From: HGM12713 sp045593725
Lineage (GTDB): Bacteria; Bacillota; Clostridia; Oscillospirales; CAG-272
Assembly: GCA_045593725.1 (NCBI GenBank)
Contig: JAZNXE010000011.1
Span: forward strand, 1-60,464
Reading direction: 5' to 3'
DNA: 60,464 bases
Under the pieces are notes generated by a model. That model made no database searches and was not told the origin of the DNA. It saw nothing but the letters and a program-made list of their open reading frames with translations. Below, piece by piece: positions 52,149 to 60,464 of the stretch; positions within the stretch are counted from its first letter, which is position 1; every line of letters starts with the position of its first letter. A program made the translations under genes and the position numbers.

Positions 52149-52159
52149 TGGCATGGATA

Positions 52160-52173
52160 GTTCGATACCGAAC
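52160..52173. promoter_or_regulatory. operator at the TetR start site
   Basis: GTTCGATACCGAAC is an imperfect 14-bp palindrome directly downstream of the tetR promoter. TACCGAACAT at 52166-52175 repeats the first operator's core 77 bp away. Confidence 0.6.
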
Positions 52174-52200
52174 ATTTAAAAAAATTTGTACGGAGGGAAA

Positions 52201-52752
52201 ATGGATAGACGGCAAAGGAAGACCAGAGAAGCTATATTCAATGCCTTTAGTGAGCTTCTTTCAAAAAAGCATTATAACCGAATCACGGTAGGGGAGATAA
52301 TTGAAAATGCCGACATAGGCAGAGCCACCTTCTATGCTCATTTTGAAACCAAGGACTATTTGCTCAAGGAGCTTTGCGAGGAGCTGTTTTGCCATATATT
52401 CGATTCCTCTGGACAGGGGGAAGAAAATCACGTGCATATTTTTGATTGTGACGCACCGCCATCCGTGTTTATACATCTTTTACAGCATCTACAAAAAAAT
52501 GACTTGAACATATTAAAATTGTTGTCTTGTGAAAATAACGAGCTGTTTTTGAGATATTTTAAGGAAAATCTAAAGGAGCTTATAAACAGACAGCTTCCCA
52601 TTTTCGCACACAAAAAGCCCGAGAAATTGCCCGAGAGCTTTTGGGTAAATCACATATCAAATTGCTTTGTAGAAGCTATCCGGTGGTGGGTAGAAAACGG
52701 AATGAAGGAAAGTCCCCAGACCTTATCGGAATATTTTATGTCGGTAATATAA
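52201..52752 (+). CDS. TetR family regulator
   Basis: 183 residues. The N-terminal helix-turn-helix reads RITVGEIIENADIGRATFYAHFETKDYLL, a typical TetR pattern given here in two overlapping parts; the C-terminal ligand domain is unlike named families and resembles TetR_C-type dormancy or fatty-acid regulators only in layout. It probably represses itself and the divergent CDF transporter through the two operators. GGAGGG precedes ATG 52201. The ligand could be a metal or another small molecule. Confidence 0.85.
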   Translation: MDRRQRKTREAIFNAFSELLSKKHYNRITVGEIIENADIGRATFYAHFETKDYLLKELCEELFCHIFDSSGQGEENHVHIFDCDAPPSVFIHLLQHLQKNDLNILKLLSCENNELFLRYFKENLKELINRQLPIFAHKKPEKLPESFWVNHISNCFVEAIRWWVENGMKESPQTLSEYFMSVI

Positions 52753-52779
52753 AAATTCCTAAAACATGGAGAAAACGCA

Positions 52780-53013
52780 ATGAAAAGCAAGAAGAGAGAG
52801 CCGTGGAGAGTGATTGTTTTCATTATTGCAGTAGCATTTATCGTGTTTATGTGGGTAAAAGATATTGTTACTATATACACTACGATGCCAAGAGAACAGG
52901 TAATCCCGCTTATTGTTACTACTCTTGCTGTTTCCTTGCTTAAGGTTGGCATAATGGCAGGGGTGATATTGTCGATAAAATGGATTATTGGCAAGGTGAA
53001 GAAGAGAAAATAA
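52780..53013 (+). CDS. small two-helix membrane protein
   Basis: 77 residues: basic ends (MKSKKREPW and GKVKKRK) and two hydrophobic helices (about 10-30 and 45-68). No known family. It lies 27 bp after the TetR gene and before a terminator, so it is probably co-regulated and could assist the transporter; that is a guess from position. Confidence 0.65.
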   Translation: MKSKKREPWRVIVFIIAVAFIVFMWVKDIVTIYTTMPREQVIPLIVTTLAVSLLKVGIMAGVILSIKWIIGKVKKRK

Positions 53014-53018
53014 AGCTG

Positions 53019-53057
53019 ACAAGGGCTGAGCAAAATACTGTTCAGCCCTTGTTTTTG
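53019..53057 (+). terminator. terminator of the TetR operon
   Basis: ACAAGGGCTGA pairs with TCAGCCCTTGT over a 12-base loop, followed by TTTTG. Confidence 0.88.
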
Positions 53058-53075
53058 TATCAGTATATGCCAAAA

Positions 53076-53347
53076 TCACTCCTTTGGATAGAGAGTCAGC
53101 TTGTCTTCCTTCGGGCGGTAAACTTCGGGAAATATCTTTTTTGCGTCCCCATGTTCCTGTAATTTTAATTGATTGGTAAGGCAATTCACATTAAAATCGT
53201 GGGTGTGCCGTTGATATATTTGCGTGTGCGAGGTATTTTAGGGGCAATGAGATTCAAAGCTATGGATGAAAGACCGTAAATTGCAAGGGCTATCAATGGC
53301 TTTTCAGGCTCCTTAAGCTCGGTTGCCAGATCTGCGCCTGTTGAGCC
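53076..53347 (-). pseudogene. DUF421/YetF-like membrane protein remnant
   Basis: Two minus-strand frames keep protein-like sequence without an intact start. At 53186-53347 the segment reads ADLATELKEPEKPLIALAI and ends NGTPTILM before a stop, matching the second and third membrane parts and the linker of YetF-type proteins. A second frame at 53076-53185 reads LTNQLKLQEHGDAKKIFPEV, ending TLYPKE and a stop, like the family's soluble end. The middle and N-terminus are missing. Recognition is by eye only. Confidence 0.5.
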
Positions 53348-53349
53348 GA

Positions 53350-53570
53350 TCCCCACTTATTTACGTAGAAATGAATATTACGCTTTTCGAAATAGGGCGG
53401 CGGCTCTCCCAAACGACCGTTTCGGGATGTATAGCCTCCACCTCAAGCACGCGCCGTATCCGATGCTTTTGGTATGTTCTTCGGGGGAAACAAACAGAAT
53501 TTCGAGTTCCTTGTGATGCGTTTCTTTGTTGATCTTTAATTCCTTGTAATAATTTAAGAAAATCCTTGAC
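53350..53570 (-). pseudogene. GNAT acetyltransferase remnant with frameshifts
   Basis: Three consecutive minus-strand pieces in different frames resemble the C-terminal half of a GNAT protein: ELEILFVSPEEHTKSIGYG (up to 53545), EVEAIHPETVVWES (53403-53444) and PYFEKRNIHFYVNKWG (53350-53397). The acetyl-CoA motif and the final strand-helix block are visible. No start or complete fold remains. It adjoins the YetF-like remnant at 53347, so a deletion probably joined the two. Confidence 0.5.
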
Positions 53571-53595
53571 AGTAGCCTTGGATATGTGATATAAT
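53566..53595 (+). promoter_or_regulatory. promoter of the GH3/AAA-like operon
   Basis: TTGACA (53566-53571), 18 bp, TATAAT (53590-53595) with extended TGA. Confidence 0.75.
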
Positions 53596-53643
53596 ATGGC
53601 GTCTGTTATCACGTTGATTTTTACTGTGTTAAGGAGAATCCCG

Positions 53644-55161
53644 ATGTCGTTTTCGCTGCTTTCAATCGCTATTATCGCCGTTACCGCGGCAGTTATATAC
53701 AGAGAAGTCCGAAAGGGATACAGGCACGGGTTATCAAGGTCGCTTATCAGCTTGTCGATCTTGATCTTCTGTGCTGTATTTGCTTCTCTCGTTTCTGTTT
53801 GGATAACCAAGCCCATCGGGGCATTGGTAATCGAGATTTTGCGTAGTACGGGCGTGCTTAACTTGTTAAGCGGAACGCTGGCACTTTTTGTGGGCATTGT
53901 CAAAATGCTCGTAAATATCATAATTTCGCTGCTGCTCTTCCTGCCTACCTTCTACATATTGAGAGCACTCGTTACTTACCTTGTGAAAATAATAATAGCG
54001 GCAGTCACCGCAAAGTCAAACAAAGGTAGGTCCAAAGGAAGTGCGGTGTATTTGTCGGAGGATGCTCCTTTCTACGTCGTCAATGATAAAAAGCTCGGCG
54101 CGCTGGTTGGCGCGCTGTCAGGCTTTATTATAGCCGTTGTGGTATTTATGCCGCTTATGGGCTTGCTGAAGAGCGCGGACGATATCGCGGATACCCTGAA
54201 GGAGATGACCGATATTCCCGCGGTGGAAAACTCAAAGGGACTTGACATTCTTGACCGTTACGCTAACGACGCATCGGGAACTGTGCTTTACACCTGCGGC
54301 GGTGGAGTTATCTATGATATAACGACCCGTACGAATGCGTACGGATATACCTCCTGCCTTAACGATGAGATAAAGGCTATCAGAGAAACCAATCTTACGG
54401 AAACGGCGGTAGAGCTTTACGAGTCGGGCGCTATAACGCTTGAAAACTCCGAAATTATAGAAAAATTCCTTGATAAAGTAGACCGTTCGCTCTTCCTGAA
54501 ACTGGTTATGGCTGACGTACTTAAAAACGTTTCTTCGAGATGGCTTGAATATCAGCCTTATATGGGAATTGCAAGACCTAGCTTCAGCAGCTACAGCGAG
54601 ATAGATAACTTTTTCAATTCTGTTCTCTACGTTTGTACCTCCACGAGTATCGAAACCTATGATGCGGACATAAGAACTATCGTCGCACTGATAAGGATAT
54701 TTGAGGAGTATCCCATACTTAATACTCGCGACTATAAGAGCTTTATGACCGATTTTGTCGAGGAAAATGCTCTTCAGAGCATTGAAGCGGAGCTTCGAAA
54801 AAATCCGCATATGAATTCTGTTCACGTTGCGATAGACGATTTGATTATGAACATAATTGCCTCCGAGTTTGAACTGGAGAAATATTCGCTTAGCCAAAAA
54901 ACGAATTTATATAACGGTATTGCATCTGTTCTTAACGATGCAAGGGGACTTAGCGGTTACGTAAAGAGTACGGCTATAGCCAACGGAATATCCGAAAAGT
55001 TTGAGTCGTGCGGAGTATATGTGCCGTCAAATCTTGAAAACCGCATAGCAAACTTGCTGTCCTATAAGTTATCTGACAGTTCGGAATTAACGGGAACTGC
55101 AGTGGAAAGTATCTTCGAGGAATATATGAAGGAGAAGGACCAGGGCGAAGGCGATAAATAA
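53644..55161 (+). CDS. CvpA-like membrane protein
   Basis: 505 residues. Four hydrophobic segments in the first 200 residues (SLLSIAIIAVTAAVIYREV, a segment around 35-55, IVKMLVNIIISLLLFLPTF, and LVGALSGFIIAVVVFMPLM) give a CvpA/colicin-V-production-like membrane domain. About 300 residues of polar, mostly helical sequence follow without known motifs. ATG 53644 follows AAGGAGAA and lies about 40 bases after the predicted start of transcription; ATG 53596 sits at the -10 box and is rejected. First gene of a five-gene operon. Confidence 0.7.
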   Translation: MSFSLLSIAIIAVTAAVIYREVRKGYRHGLSRSLISLSILIFCAVFASLVSVWITKPIGALVIEILRSTGVLNLLSGTLALFVGIVKMLVNIIISLLLFLPTFYILRALVTYLVKIIIAAVTAKSNKGRSKGSAVYLSEDAPFYVVNDKKLGALVGALSGFIIAVVVFMPLMGLLKSADDIADTLKEMTDIPAVENSKGLDILDRYANDASGTVLYTCGGGVIYDITTRTNAYGYTSCLNDEIKAIRETNLTETAVELYESGAITLENSEIIEKFLDKVDRSLFLKLVMADVLKNVSSRWLEYQPYMGIARPSFSSYSEIDNFFNSVLYVCTSTSIETYDADIRTIVALIRIFEEYPILNTRDYKSFMTDFVEENALQSIEAELRKNPHMNSVHVAIDDLIMNIIASEFELEKYSLSQKTNLYNGIASVLNDARGLSGYVKSTAIANGISEKFESCGVYVPSNLENRIANLLSYKLSDSSELTGTAVESIFEEYMKEKDQGEGDK

Positions 55162-55192
55162 AGCGTATAAAAACAGACGAAGGAGAGAATCA

Positions 55193-55891
55193 ATGGAACA
55201 GATCATAACGTCGATCATTGTGGCATTTCTGATTATATTGGAAATAGTGCTGTATTTCATTTTGTCGGCAACCGTGCTTCCAAAAATCGTTAAGATAAAG
55301 TGCTCTGTTCGAAGCAGCACGGACAGAGGATTGAAAAAATACATATATCCTAGCGGACGTGCGATATCCTATGAGCCGCATCCCTCGGTGAGAAAATACA
55401 TTCAAAGATATATACTTTTTACCAACGACGGATACAAGTATATAAAGTGTAGATTGGATCGCGGAATTGACAAGCTTGTTTTTTCGGTAGTAATGTTTAA
55501 CAACGAGAACCGCGTGATAGACGTGCTTGAGCTTACCGCAACAAATAAAGGTGAAAACGAAACCCGCTCCGTGCTTCTTCATCAGGATACATCATACGTA
55601 TCTGTAGCTGTGGATTCTGTAAATGGGAATAAGATGTTCAACGAGGTTATAATGGAGTGCAGGCTTTGGAGGCTTTGGGTATATAGCCTTTCGATAGCCG
55701 CCCTGAATTTTCTTCAGCTGATCTTCACAAAGGACATGATAGCTCTTTACGACAAATGGTTCTTTAAGAGCGGAATAGCAAATTCATTTCGCGTAGAGAT
55801 GCTACTTTTTGCTTCCTTCGGCATAGCCGCCGTATCGGGCGCGATCGTTTTCCTCAAAGCCAGAGGAAAGAGAGTAAGGTGGAGAATATGA
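55193..55891 (+). CDS. hypothetical membrane protein
   Basis: 232 residues. One N-terminal helix (about 4-28), a polar domain with many charged and aromatic residues (30-160), and two C-terminal helices (about 164-180 and 200-222). No known family recognised. AGGAGAGA precedes ATG 55193, 31 bp after the previous stop, and the stop overlaps the next gene by 4 bp, so the product is made together with its neighbours and probably shares a complex with them. Confidence 0.7.
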   Translation: MEQIITSIIVAFLIILEIVLYFILSATVLPKIVKIKCSVRSSTDRGLKKYIYPSGRAISYEPHPSVRKYIQRYILFTNDGYKYIKCRLDRGIDKLVFSVVMFNNENRVIDVLELTATNKGENETRSVLLHQDTSYVSVAVDSVNGNKMFNEVIMECRLWRLWVYSLSIAALNFLQLIFTKDMIALYDKWFFKSGIANSFRVEMLLFASFGIAAVSGAIVFLKARGKRVRWRI

Positions 55892-56523
55892 AAAGCATAA
55901 ACGACAACCTTTTGGCAAAGGGTGTTTACGATCATTTTCAAGTCGGCGGATACTTCACGGTAAAGGAATACATTATTGTTAAGCAAGACGGCAAGCGTTG
56001 CTTACTTTTGCGATTTAAAAATGAGATGAAAACCAATGTAAACACCGTCGAATTCACTGTTAAACAGTTGGATTCCAAAAACAAACAGATACACAGCGCA
56101 ACGATAAAATATGACGGTCTGAATATCCGTTCAAGGGCGTATTACAGTGCCGAGCAGGGTATAGTGCTTGACGACGCGTGCGAGAATTTTATAGTACAGA
56201 TGAGATACGTCATAAGCGATAAGGTCAAATACGTCTTCAAAAAAGGACTTGTAACGGCTCATTATGACGCGAGAGGATACGTAGTTCCAAAGCCCTCGTT
56301 CAAGCGTGAGTGTAAGGTGTCACTCAAAAGCAGGAGCGCAAAGCTTGGCAGGGGATACGGCTGGGTAGCTCTCTTGTCGTTCGTCCTTCTCGTTATCGCC
56401 GTCGTTATACTGATATACCGCGGAAATAACAGCTATAAAAACAAAAATTATTCAGACTTGAACACGGTAACAGTTTCACAGCAATACTCAAACAGAAACG
56501 ATAAAAACCAAAGCAGGAGTTAA
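55888..56523 (+). CDS. hypothetical tail-anchored protein
   Basis: 211 residues. A beta-rich N-terminal domain (about 1-140), with KYDGLNIRSRAYYS and other aromatic-rich strands, precedes one membrane helix (about 158-180, WVALLSFVLLVIAVVILIY) and a short polar Asn/Ser tail. The N-terminal domain resembles part of the preceding protein in its mix of charged strands, though I cannot show homology by eye. ATG 55888 overlaps the previous stop (ATGA) and is preferred over GTG 55879. No function is known. Confidence 0.65.
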   Translation: MKSINDNLLAKGVYDHFQVGGYFTVKEYIIVKQDGKRCLLLRFKNEMKTNVNTVEFTVKQLDSKNKQIHSATIKYDGLNIRSRAYYSAEQGIVLDDACENFIVQMRYVISDKVKYVFKKGLVTAHYDARGYVVPKPSFKRECKVSLKSRSAKLGRGYGWVALLSFVLLVIAVVILIYRGNNSYKNKNYSDLNTVTVSQQYSNRNDKNQSRS

Positions 56524-56525
56524 TC

Positions 56526-59500
56526 ATGCTGAAATACAGCAATAAGATAACTAAACTAACAGACAGCCAGAAGATACGTATCCTCAGCGGAGTGGGTAGC
56601 ATTTCGGGAAAGGATATGAAAAATCTCGGTATTCCTACGCTTGCCGTCGGCAATATGAAGAATTACGGCAGAAGCATATATCCTCATACGACCTCGATAT
56701 GTCATTCGTGGAACACGGGGCTTTGGAGTGACGTTGCGAAGGCTAAGGTGAAAATGATGGCAAATGAGGGCATCGGCTTTGCCATAGCCCCCGGTGCTAA
56801 GATCAAGCTTTCTCCCTACCGCAAGGAAACCACAGAAGATCCATACCTCGCGTCCCTTCTTTCGGGCGCTTATATGAAGGCGGCGACTGACGCGGGAATG
56901 AGAAGCGGAGCATCTGGATATTACCTTACAGAGGCAGATGTTCGGTGGCTTGACGCATCTCCAAACAATAGAATACTGAACGAATATTTTGCTATGCCGT
57001 ATGCGTACGCTTCCGAAATATCGTCATCGTCCTGTGTTGTCACAGACAACAGAACACCGAACTATGCGTATGCCGACAGTTGTGAGCAGATAAGGAGCTT
57101 TATATCGGGCAATACCGAGTTTTTCGTTTGCGAAAAGGCGACCGAAGATAGTACGGTAAAGCTTGTTTCAGAAGGTGTTATATGCCTTGAGGGCTCCGCA
57201 AACGCATTAAGTGCGGCGCTTACCAGATACAGAAAGCTGAAAAAGCTTATGGAAGAGGGAAGGGACGTTACTCTTTTACAGCTTGAAGAGGAAGTGAAAA
57301 ACGGAACGGCAATTTCCGACGAGGCTGTAGACGAGGCGCTCGATCGCGCCTTGGATTTCCTCTTTTCCTGCGCGGGAGAATTGAGAGTGCAGTCACTTAC
57401 CGAGGAAGATGAAAACGCGCTGGCGCTCAAAGCCACGCTTGAGTCCACCGTGCTTTTGAAAAATAAGGGCTCATTGCTTCCTTTGCCAAAGAGTAAGAGT
57501 ATATTTATCATAGACGCATACTCGCCGAGAGAGGATGAGAATACCTTTGTCGGAGAGTGCAAGAAATTTTTCGAGGCAAGGGGATATTCTGTAAGCGCGG
57601 AAAAGGTGCAGATTTTTGACGACACTGACAGTAAGCACAGAATAGACAGACTGGTGTCATCTGTAAGCAAAGGCGATGTGATTTTGCTGCTTCTCGGCGC
57701 TGGACACGGCGCGGAGCGTCAGATACATCTTTCCGAAAAACTTACACTGCCACCTAATCAGCTTTACCTTGCAAATAAATTTGAGAACACCGAACGAAAG
57801 GTAATCTCGGTCATTTTTTCCGAGCACGCCACAGATGTTGATTTTACCAGAAGCTTTGACAGCGTTATATACGCTCCGTTGCCCGTAAAATACAGCGCAC
57901 AGGCACTTGCCGATATCGTTTCGGGCAAATACAATCCCACAGGACGCCTTGCATACACCCTTTATGCGGGGAGCGAGATGTCATTAAAAAAAGGAGCTGC
58001 CTACATTCAGAATTACCGAATGAAAACAGGTCCGTTTATCGGGTACAGATATTACGATATGGCGGGCTTGAGGGTCGGATATCCCTTTGGACACGGACTT
58101 TCATATACCGAGTTTTTGTACTCGGATATATCCGTTGACGATGATACGGTATCGTTTACCGTAAAAAATTGCGGCAGAGAAATAGGAAGTGAGGTGGCGC
58201 AGATATACGTCGGCATGGACGGCTCTGCAGTGCTTCGTCCCAAGAAGGAGCTTTGCGGCTTTGTAAAAATAAGGCTAAAGCCCATGGAAGAGAAGCGTAT
58301 TTCTATAAGAATAAGACTTCCAAAGGTATTCTGTGATGGCGGAGCTTTGCTTGAAAAGGGAAAATACATCGTCTACGTGGGAGCTTCGGTGTCGGATATC
58401 AGACTGAGAAGCACCTATCTTGCAGGCGATGCTGTGCTTGAGAAAAACGAAGAGCGATTGTCAGACTATTTGCAATCACACTCAAATATTTTAAACGACA
58501 ATTACACGTTGGAGGCAAATTACGGCGTTATGAAAAAGGGAATTACAAATATAATTACGGGAGGAATTGCTCTCGTTCTGTCGATAGTATTGGCTGTCTT
58601 TAATATTACCACGCATCTGGGCTCACTTGTATTGGGTATTGTTTCGGGAGTGCTCGCACTCTGCGCTATAGTGCTGCTTATCGTGGAGATATTTCAGAGA
58701 AGCCGCGCTCACGCAGATGAGCGTGAGAGAATAAGGCAGGAAAACCAAGAACATTTTGCGGATGCGGAGCAGATCCCCGTTCTTTCCACCGATAAAATGT
58801 TTGAGGATCAGTTTGATACCGTCAAGGAAGAAAATACATACTTTGATCAGGTAGTTGAGTTCAACAGTAAGGTTGATTATTCCGAATATATAGACGACCA
58901 GTTCCGTATAAGCGACGCGGCATCCGAATTTAAGCGCTTTGCGTTTGAGCGCGGATATAAGCTTGATCGCGGAGTTGCTGAAAACCTCTTTGCGTCACTC
59001 AGCGTTTCGAAGATGTTGGTGCTTAACGGCACATCTGCCGATGACTTTAATTCTCTTGTGCTGTTGCTTTCCGAATATTTCGGATGCGCTGTCTGCCTTG
59101 ACAATTCTGCTGATCTCCACGAGAATGCCGAGAATGTCTTCCACGGCTACGATTCCGAGGGATACGGAGTAAAGAAGAATATATTTAAGGCACTCGAAAA
59201 TGCCGCAAGCATGCCTGATAAGGTACATATTTCGGCCATAGACGATATCACTGCGGACAACGCGGGTGATTGGATAGTACCTCTTATGAGATACCTGAGA
59301 TCCTACAAGAGAAGAAACGAGATCGTTATGCCCGACGAAACTGGAAAGAACGTAGGATACACTATTGGTAACAACCTCTGGATAATGATAAGACTTGCGG
59401 ACACTCAGACCGCGGACAGCCTGCCCGTAGATATTCTCAAGTGCGCGTCAGTCATAAACCTTTCCTTCGTCAAGTGCCAGGTAATGGACGATCAGATACC

Positions 59501-60008
59501 CTCTCACGGCTTTACCTCATACCAGATGGAACATATGAAGGGTCAGGTTGCGGGTAAATACGAGGTTTCCGAAGAAATATGGAAGAAGATAGACAAGATC
59601 GAGAAGTACGCCAAGGGATATTCGAATTATACCATCGGCAACAAGCTGTGGCTTGACGTAGAAAAGCATATGGAGATACTGCTTGCCTGTGGAGTTGAGG
59701 TTGATGAAGCTATCGATGCGGCTTTGGCTATAAGAGTGCTGCCATCCATAACAGCATCACTTAAGGATAAGCTGACCAAAGAGGATAAGACGGTCTTGCA
59801 GACGGTGGAATTTGTTTTCGGCGTTGACGCCAATATGCAGTATATAAAGGCGTATATCGACAGCCTTACGGTGAAGCAACCCATAATCGAGAGCGTTGAG
59901 CCCGAAGCTGTAGAAGAGGTTACCGAAGCGATAGCAGAAGAGCCCAAAGAGGGGCTTGCGGAAGATAGTGTAAGTGAGTCCTCGGACGAACAAAAAACAG
60001 AGCAATAA
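56526..60008 (+). CDS. GH3-like protein fused to a degenerate AAA-like domain
   Basis: 1160 residues. Residues 1-530 follow the glycoside hydrolase 3 plan and end with GYPFGHGLSYTEF; D174 in VVTDN aligns with the nucleophile, but the usual KHF substrate motif is missing (GASGYYLTEAD). A fibronectin-III-like domain covers about 535-620. Two membrane helices (675-692, 698-722) follow, then a charged linker and a domain (about 800-1060) with the outline of a McrB-like AAA fold: LVLNGTSADD where a Walker A should be, KVHISAIDDI as a Walker B-like strand, NNLWIMIRL as a sensor strand. There is no signal peptide, so the topology is unclear. An acidic tail ends the protein. Confidence 0.7.
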   Translation: MLKYSNKITKLTDSQKIRILSGVGSISGKDMKNLGIPTLAVGNMKNYGRSIYPHTTSICHSWNTGLWSDVAKAKVKMMANEGIGFAIAPGAKIKLSPYRKETTEDPYLASLLSGAYMKAATDAGMRSGASGYYLTEADVRWLDASPNNRILNEYFAMPYAYASEISSSSCVVTDNRTPNYAYADSCEQIRSFISGNTEFFVCEKATEDSTVKLVSEGVICLEGSANALSAALTRYRKLKKLMEEGRDVTLLQLEEEVKNGTAISDEAVDEALDRALDFLFSCAGELRVQSLTEEDENALALKATLESTVLLKNKGSLLPLPKSKSIFIIDAYSPREDENTFVGECKKFFEARGYSVSAEKVQIFDDTDSKHRIDRLVSSVSKGDVILLLLGAGHGAERQIHLSEKLTLPPNQLYLANKFENTERKVISVIFSEHATDVDFTRSFDSVIYAPLPVKYSAQALADIVSGKYNPTGRLAYTLYAGSEMSLKKGAAYIQNYRMKTGPFIGYRYYDMAGLRVGYPFGHGLSYTEFLYSDISVDDDTVSFTVKNCGREIGSEVAQIYVGMDGSAVLRPKKELCGFVKIRLKPMEEKRISIRIRLPKVFCDGGALLEKGKYIVYVGASVSDIRLRSTYLAGDAVLEKNEERLSDYLQSHSNILNDNYTLEANYGVMKKGITNIITGGIALVLSIVLAVFNITTHLGSLVLGIVSGVLALCAIVLLIVEIFQRSRAHADERERIRQENQEHFADAEQIPVLSTDKMFEDQFDTVKEENTYFDQVVEFNSKVDYSEYIDDQFRISDAASEFKRFAFERGYKLDRGVAENLFASLSVSKMLVLNGTSADDFNSLVLLLSEYFGCAVCLDNSADLHENAENVFHGYDSEGYGVKKNIFKALENAASMPDKVHISAIDDITADNAGDWIVPLMRYLRSYKRRNEIVMPDETGKNVGYTIGNNLWIMIRLADTQTADSLPVDILKCASVINLSFVKCQVMDDQIPSHGFTSYQMEHMKGQVAGKYEVSEEIWKKIDKIEKYAKGYSNYTIGNKLWLDVEKHMEILLACGVEVDEAIDAALAIRVLPSITASLKDKLTKEDKTVLQTVEFVFGVDANMQYIKAYIDSLTVKQPIIESVEPEAVEEVTEAIAEEPKEGLAEDSVSESSDEQKTEQ

Positions 60009-60020
60009 GGAGCGCTTATT

Positions 60021-60464
60021 ATGAATTACGGTGTTTGTTCCGTATTTGCAAATTTACCAACTCTTTTAACGTCAAAGATCGCCATCATAGTTTACGTGGC
60101 GGTGATACTTGTTTCTATAATTGCTATTATGCTGATACTTTTAACAAAGGAGTCGGAGAAGAATAGCGGTGAAGTAAAAATAATCGGAAAGGTCAATGCT
60201 ACAGCCGTAGGTACGCCCGCTTGTGACGAGGATGTGGAAGAAGGCGACGCACAAAGGTTTTGTATGCTGAGCGAGATAGAGAGCAGGAAGGAAAGCTACT
60301 CGGGGAAGAGATACGATAAGGATATAACACTTGAGAGCTTTTGTAAGGATTTTCGCGATTACGCGGCAAGCAGACTGAAGCTCTACTACGATATAGCGGA
60401 TATACGTCGCTTTGTGGCGGGACTGGGACTTTCACACATAATCATATTACAGGGAATGTCGGGA
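60021..60464 (+). CDS. membrane-anchored AAA-like ATPase (cut by window end)
   Basis: Open frame of 148 codons running off the window. Product begins MNYGVCSVFANLPTLLTSK, has one membrane helix (about 20-45), then a region with RYDKDITLESFCKDFRDYA and LSHIIILQGMSG at the very end, the position expected for the strand and start of a Walker A P-loop. The stretch before it parallels residues 800-838 of the GH3 fusion. AAGGAGCG precedes ATG 60021. It is probably the active partner of the fusion's degenerate domain; the rest is outside the window. Confidence 0.65.
   Translation, partial: MNYGVCSVFANLPTLLTSKIAIIVYVAVILVSIIAIMLILLTKESEKNSGEVKIIGKVNATAVGTPACDEDVEEGDAQRFCMLSEIESRKESYSGKRYDKDITLESFCKDFRDYAASRLKLYYDIADIRRFVAGLGLSHIIILQGMSG

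Noticed and set aside
53323..53532. 69-codon plus-strand frame in the decay region
   Set aside because: The opposite strand gives protein-family-like pieces, so the plus frame is probably a shadow of a pseudogene.
53361..53921. 186-codon minus-strand frame crossing the CvpA-like gene start
   Set aside because: It crosses the promoter and start of a well-supported plus-strand gene; only its last part coincides with the GNAT remnant, in a shifted frame.
1..60464. CRISPR arrays, insertion sequences, prophage genes, tRNA or rRNA genes
   Set aside because: No regular spaced repeats, transposase or phage motifs, or cloverleaf sequences were recognised on reading both strands.

Overview
The window looks like a chromosomal segment of an anaerobic, spore-forming member of the Clostridia. 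The evidence is a spoIIAA-spoIIAB-sigF operon, a dcw cell-wall/division cluster with a SpoVD-type PBP, a SCIFF peptide and its radical SAM maturase, rubrerythrin, ferredoxins, a 2-oxoacid:ferredoxin oxidoreductase, T-box leaders, and many TTGACA/TATAAT promoters with 17-bp spacers. No species can be named from sequence alone. I saw no tRNA, rRNA, CRISPR array or intact mobile element.

Layout. (1) 0.4-8.1 kb: a LytS-type histidine kinase and a response regulator with a SARP-like output domain precede a four-gene export locus (TasA-like cargo, SipW-type signal peptidase, DUF5305-like membrane protein, second cargo). The export promoter carries a TGTAGTCA direct repeat at 11-bp period next to a -10 box, the geometry of SARP operators. 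The start sites of sipW and of the second cargo gene sit in inverted repeats that would hide their Shine-Dalgarno sequences; the sipW stem is 16 perfect base pairs. (2) 8.2-9.5 kb: an amidohydrolase and a MaoC-like hydratase. (3) 9.5-23.2 kb: two divergent T-box operons. The minus-strand one (specifier read as CUC, Leu) encodes a LeuA-like protein without the usual catalytic residues and a TIM-barrel/acyl-CoA-synthetase fusion. The plus-strand one (specifier read as AUC, Ile) encodes two HTH-cupin-acyl-CoA-synthetase fusions, a MinD-like ATPase, a four-subunit VOR-type oxidoreductase and a branched-chain aminotransferase. T-box control by Ile and Leu supply argues that these genes make branched-chain amino acids from branched-chain fatty acids by reductive carboxylation.

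(4) 23.5-38.4 kb: the dcw cluster (mraZ, rsmH, ftsL-like, spoVD/ftsI-like, murE, murF, mraY, ftsW, murG, ftsQ/divIB) ending in two tandem ftsZ genes, each with a near-identical promoter; murC, murD and ftsA are absent here. (5) 38.4-44.2 kb, minus strand: SCIFF peptide, maturase and a PLP decarboxylase-like gene, aldose epimerase, TtcA-like and TrmN6-like tRNA-modification genes, ferredoxin. (6) 44.3-51 kb: spoIIA operon, pgk, tpiA, a probable large structured noncoding RNA of about 520 nt with its own promoter and terminator, rubrerythrin, trxA-trxB. (7) 51.1-53.6 kb: a CDF metal transporter divergent from a TetR regulator with shared operator elements, then two decayed genes. (8) 53.6 kb to the end: an operon of membrane proteins with a GH3-like protein fused through two membrane helices to a degenerate AAA-like domain, followed by the start of a membrane-anchored protein that appears to carry the related ATPase domain in a more normal form.

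The strongest candidates for undescribed biology are the SARP-controlled, hairpin-gated export locus, the T-box-controlled fatty-acid-to-amino-acid island, the 520-nt RNA and the GH3/AAA-like operon.
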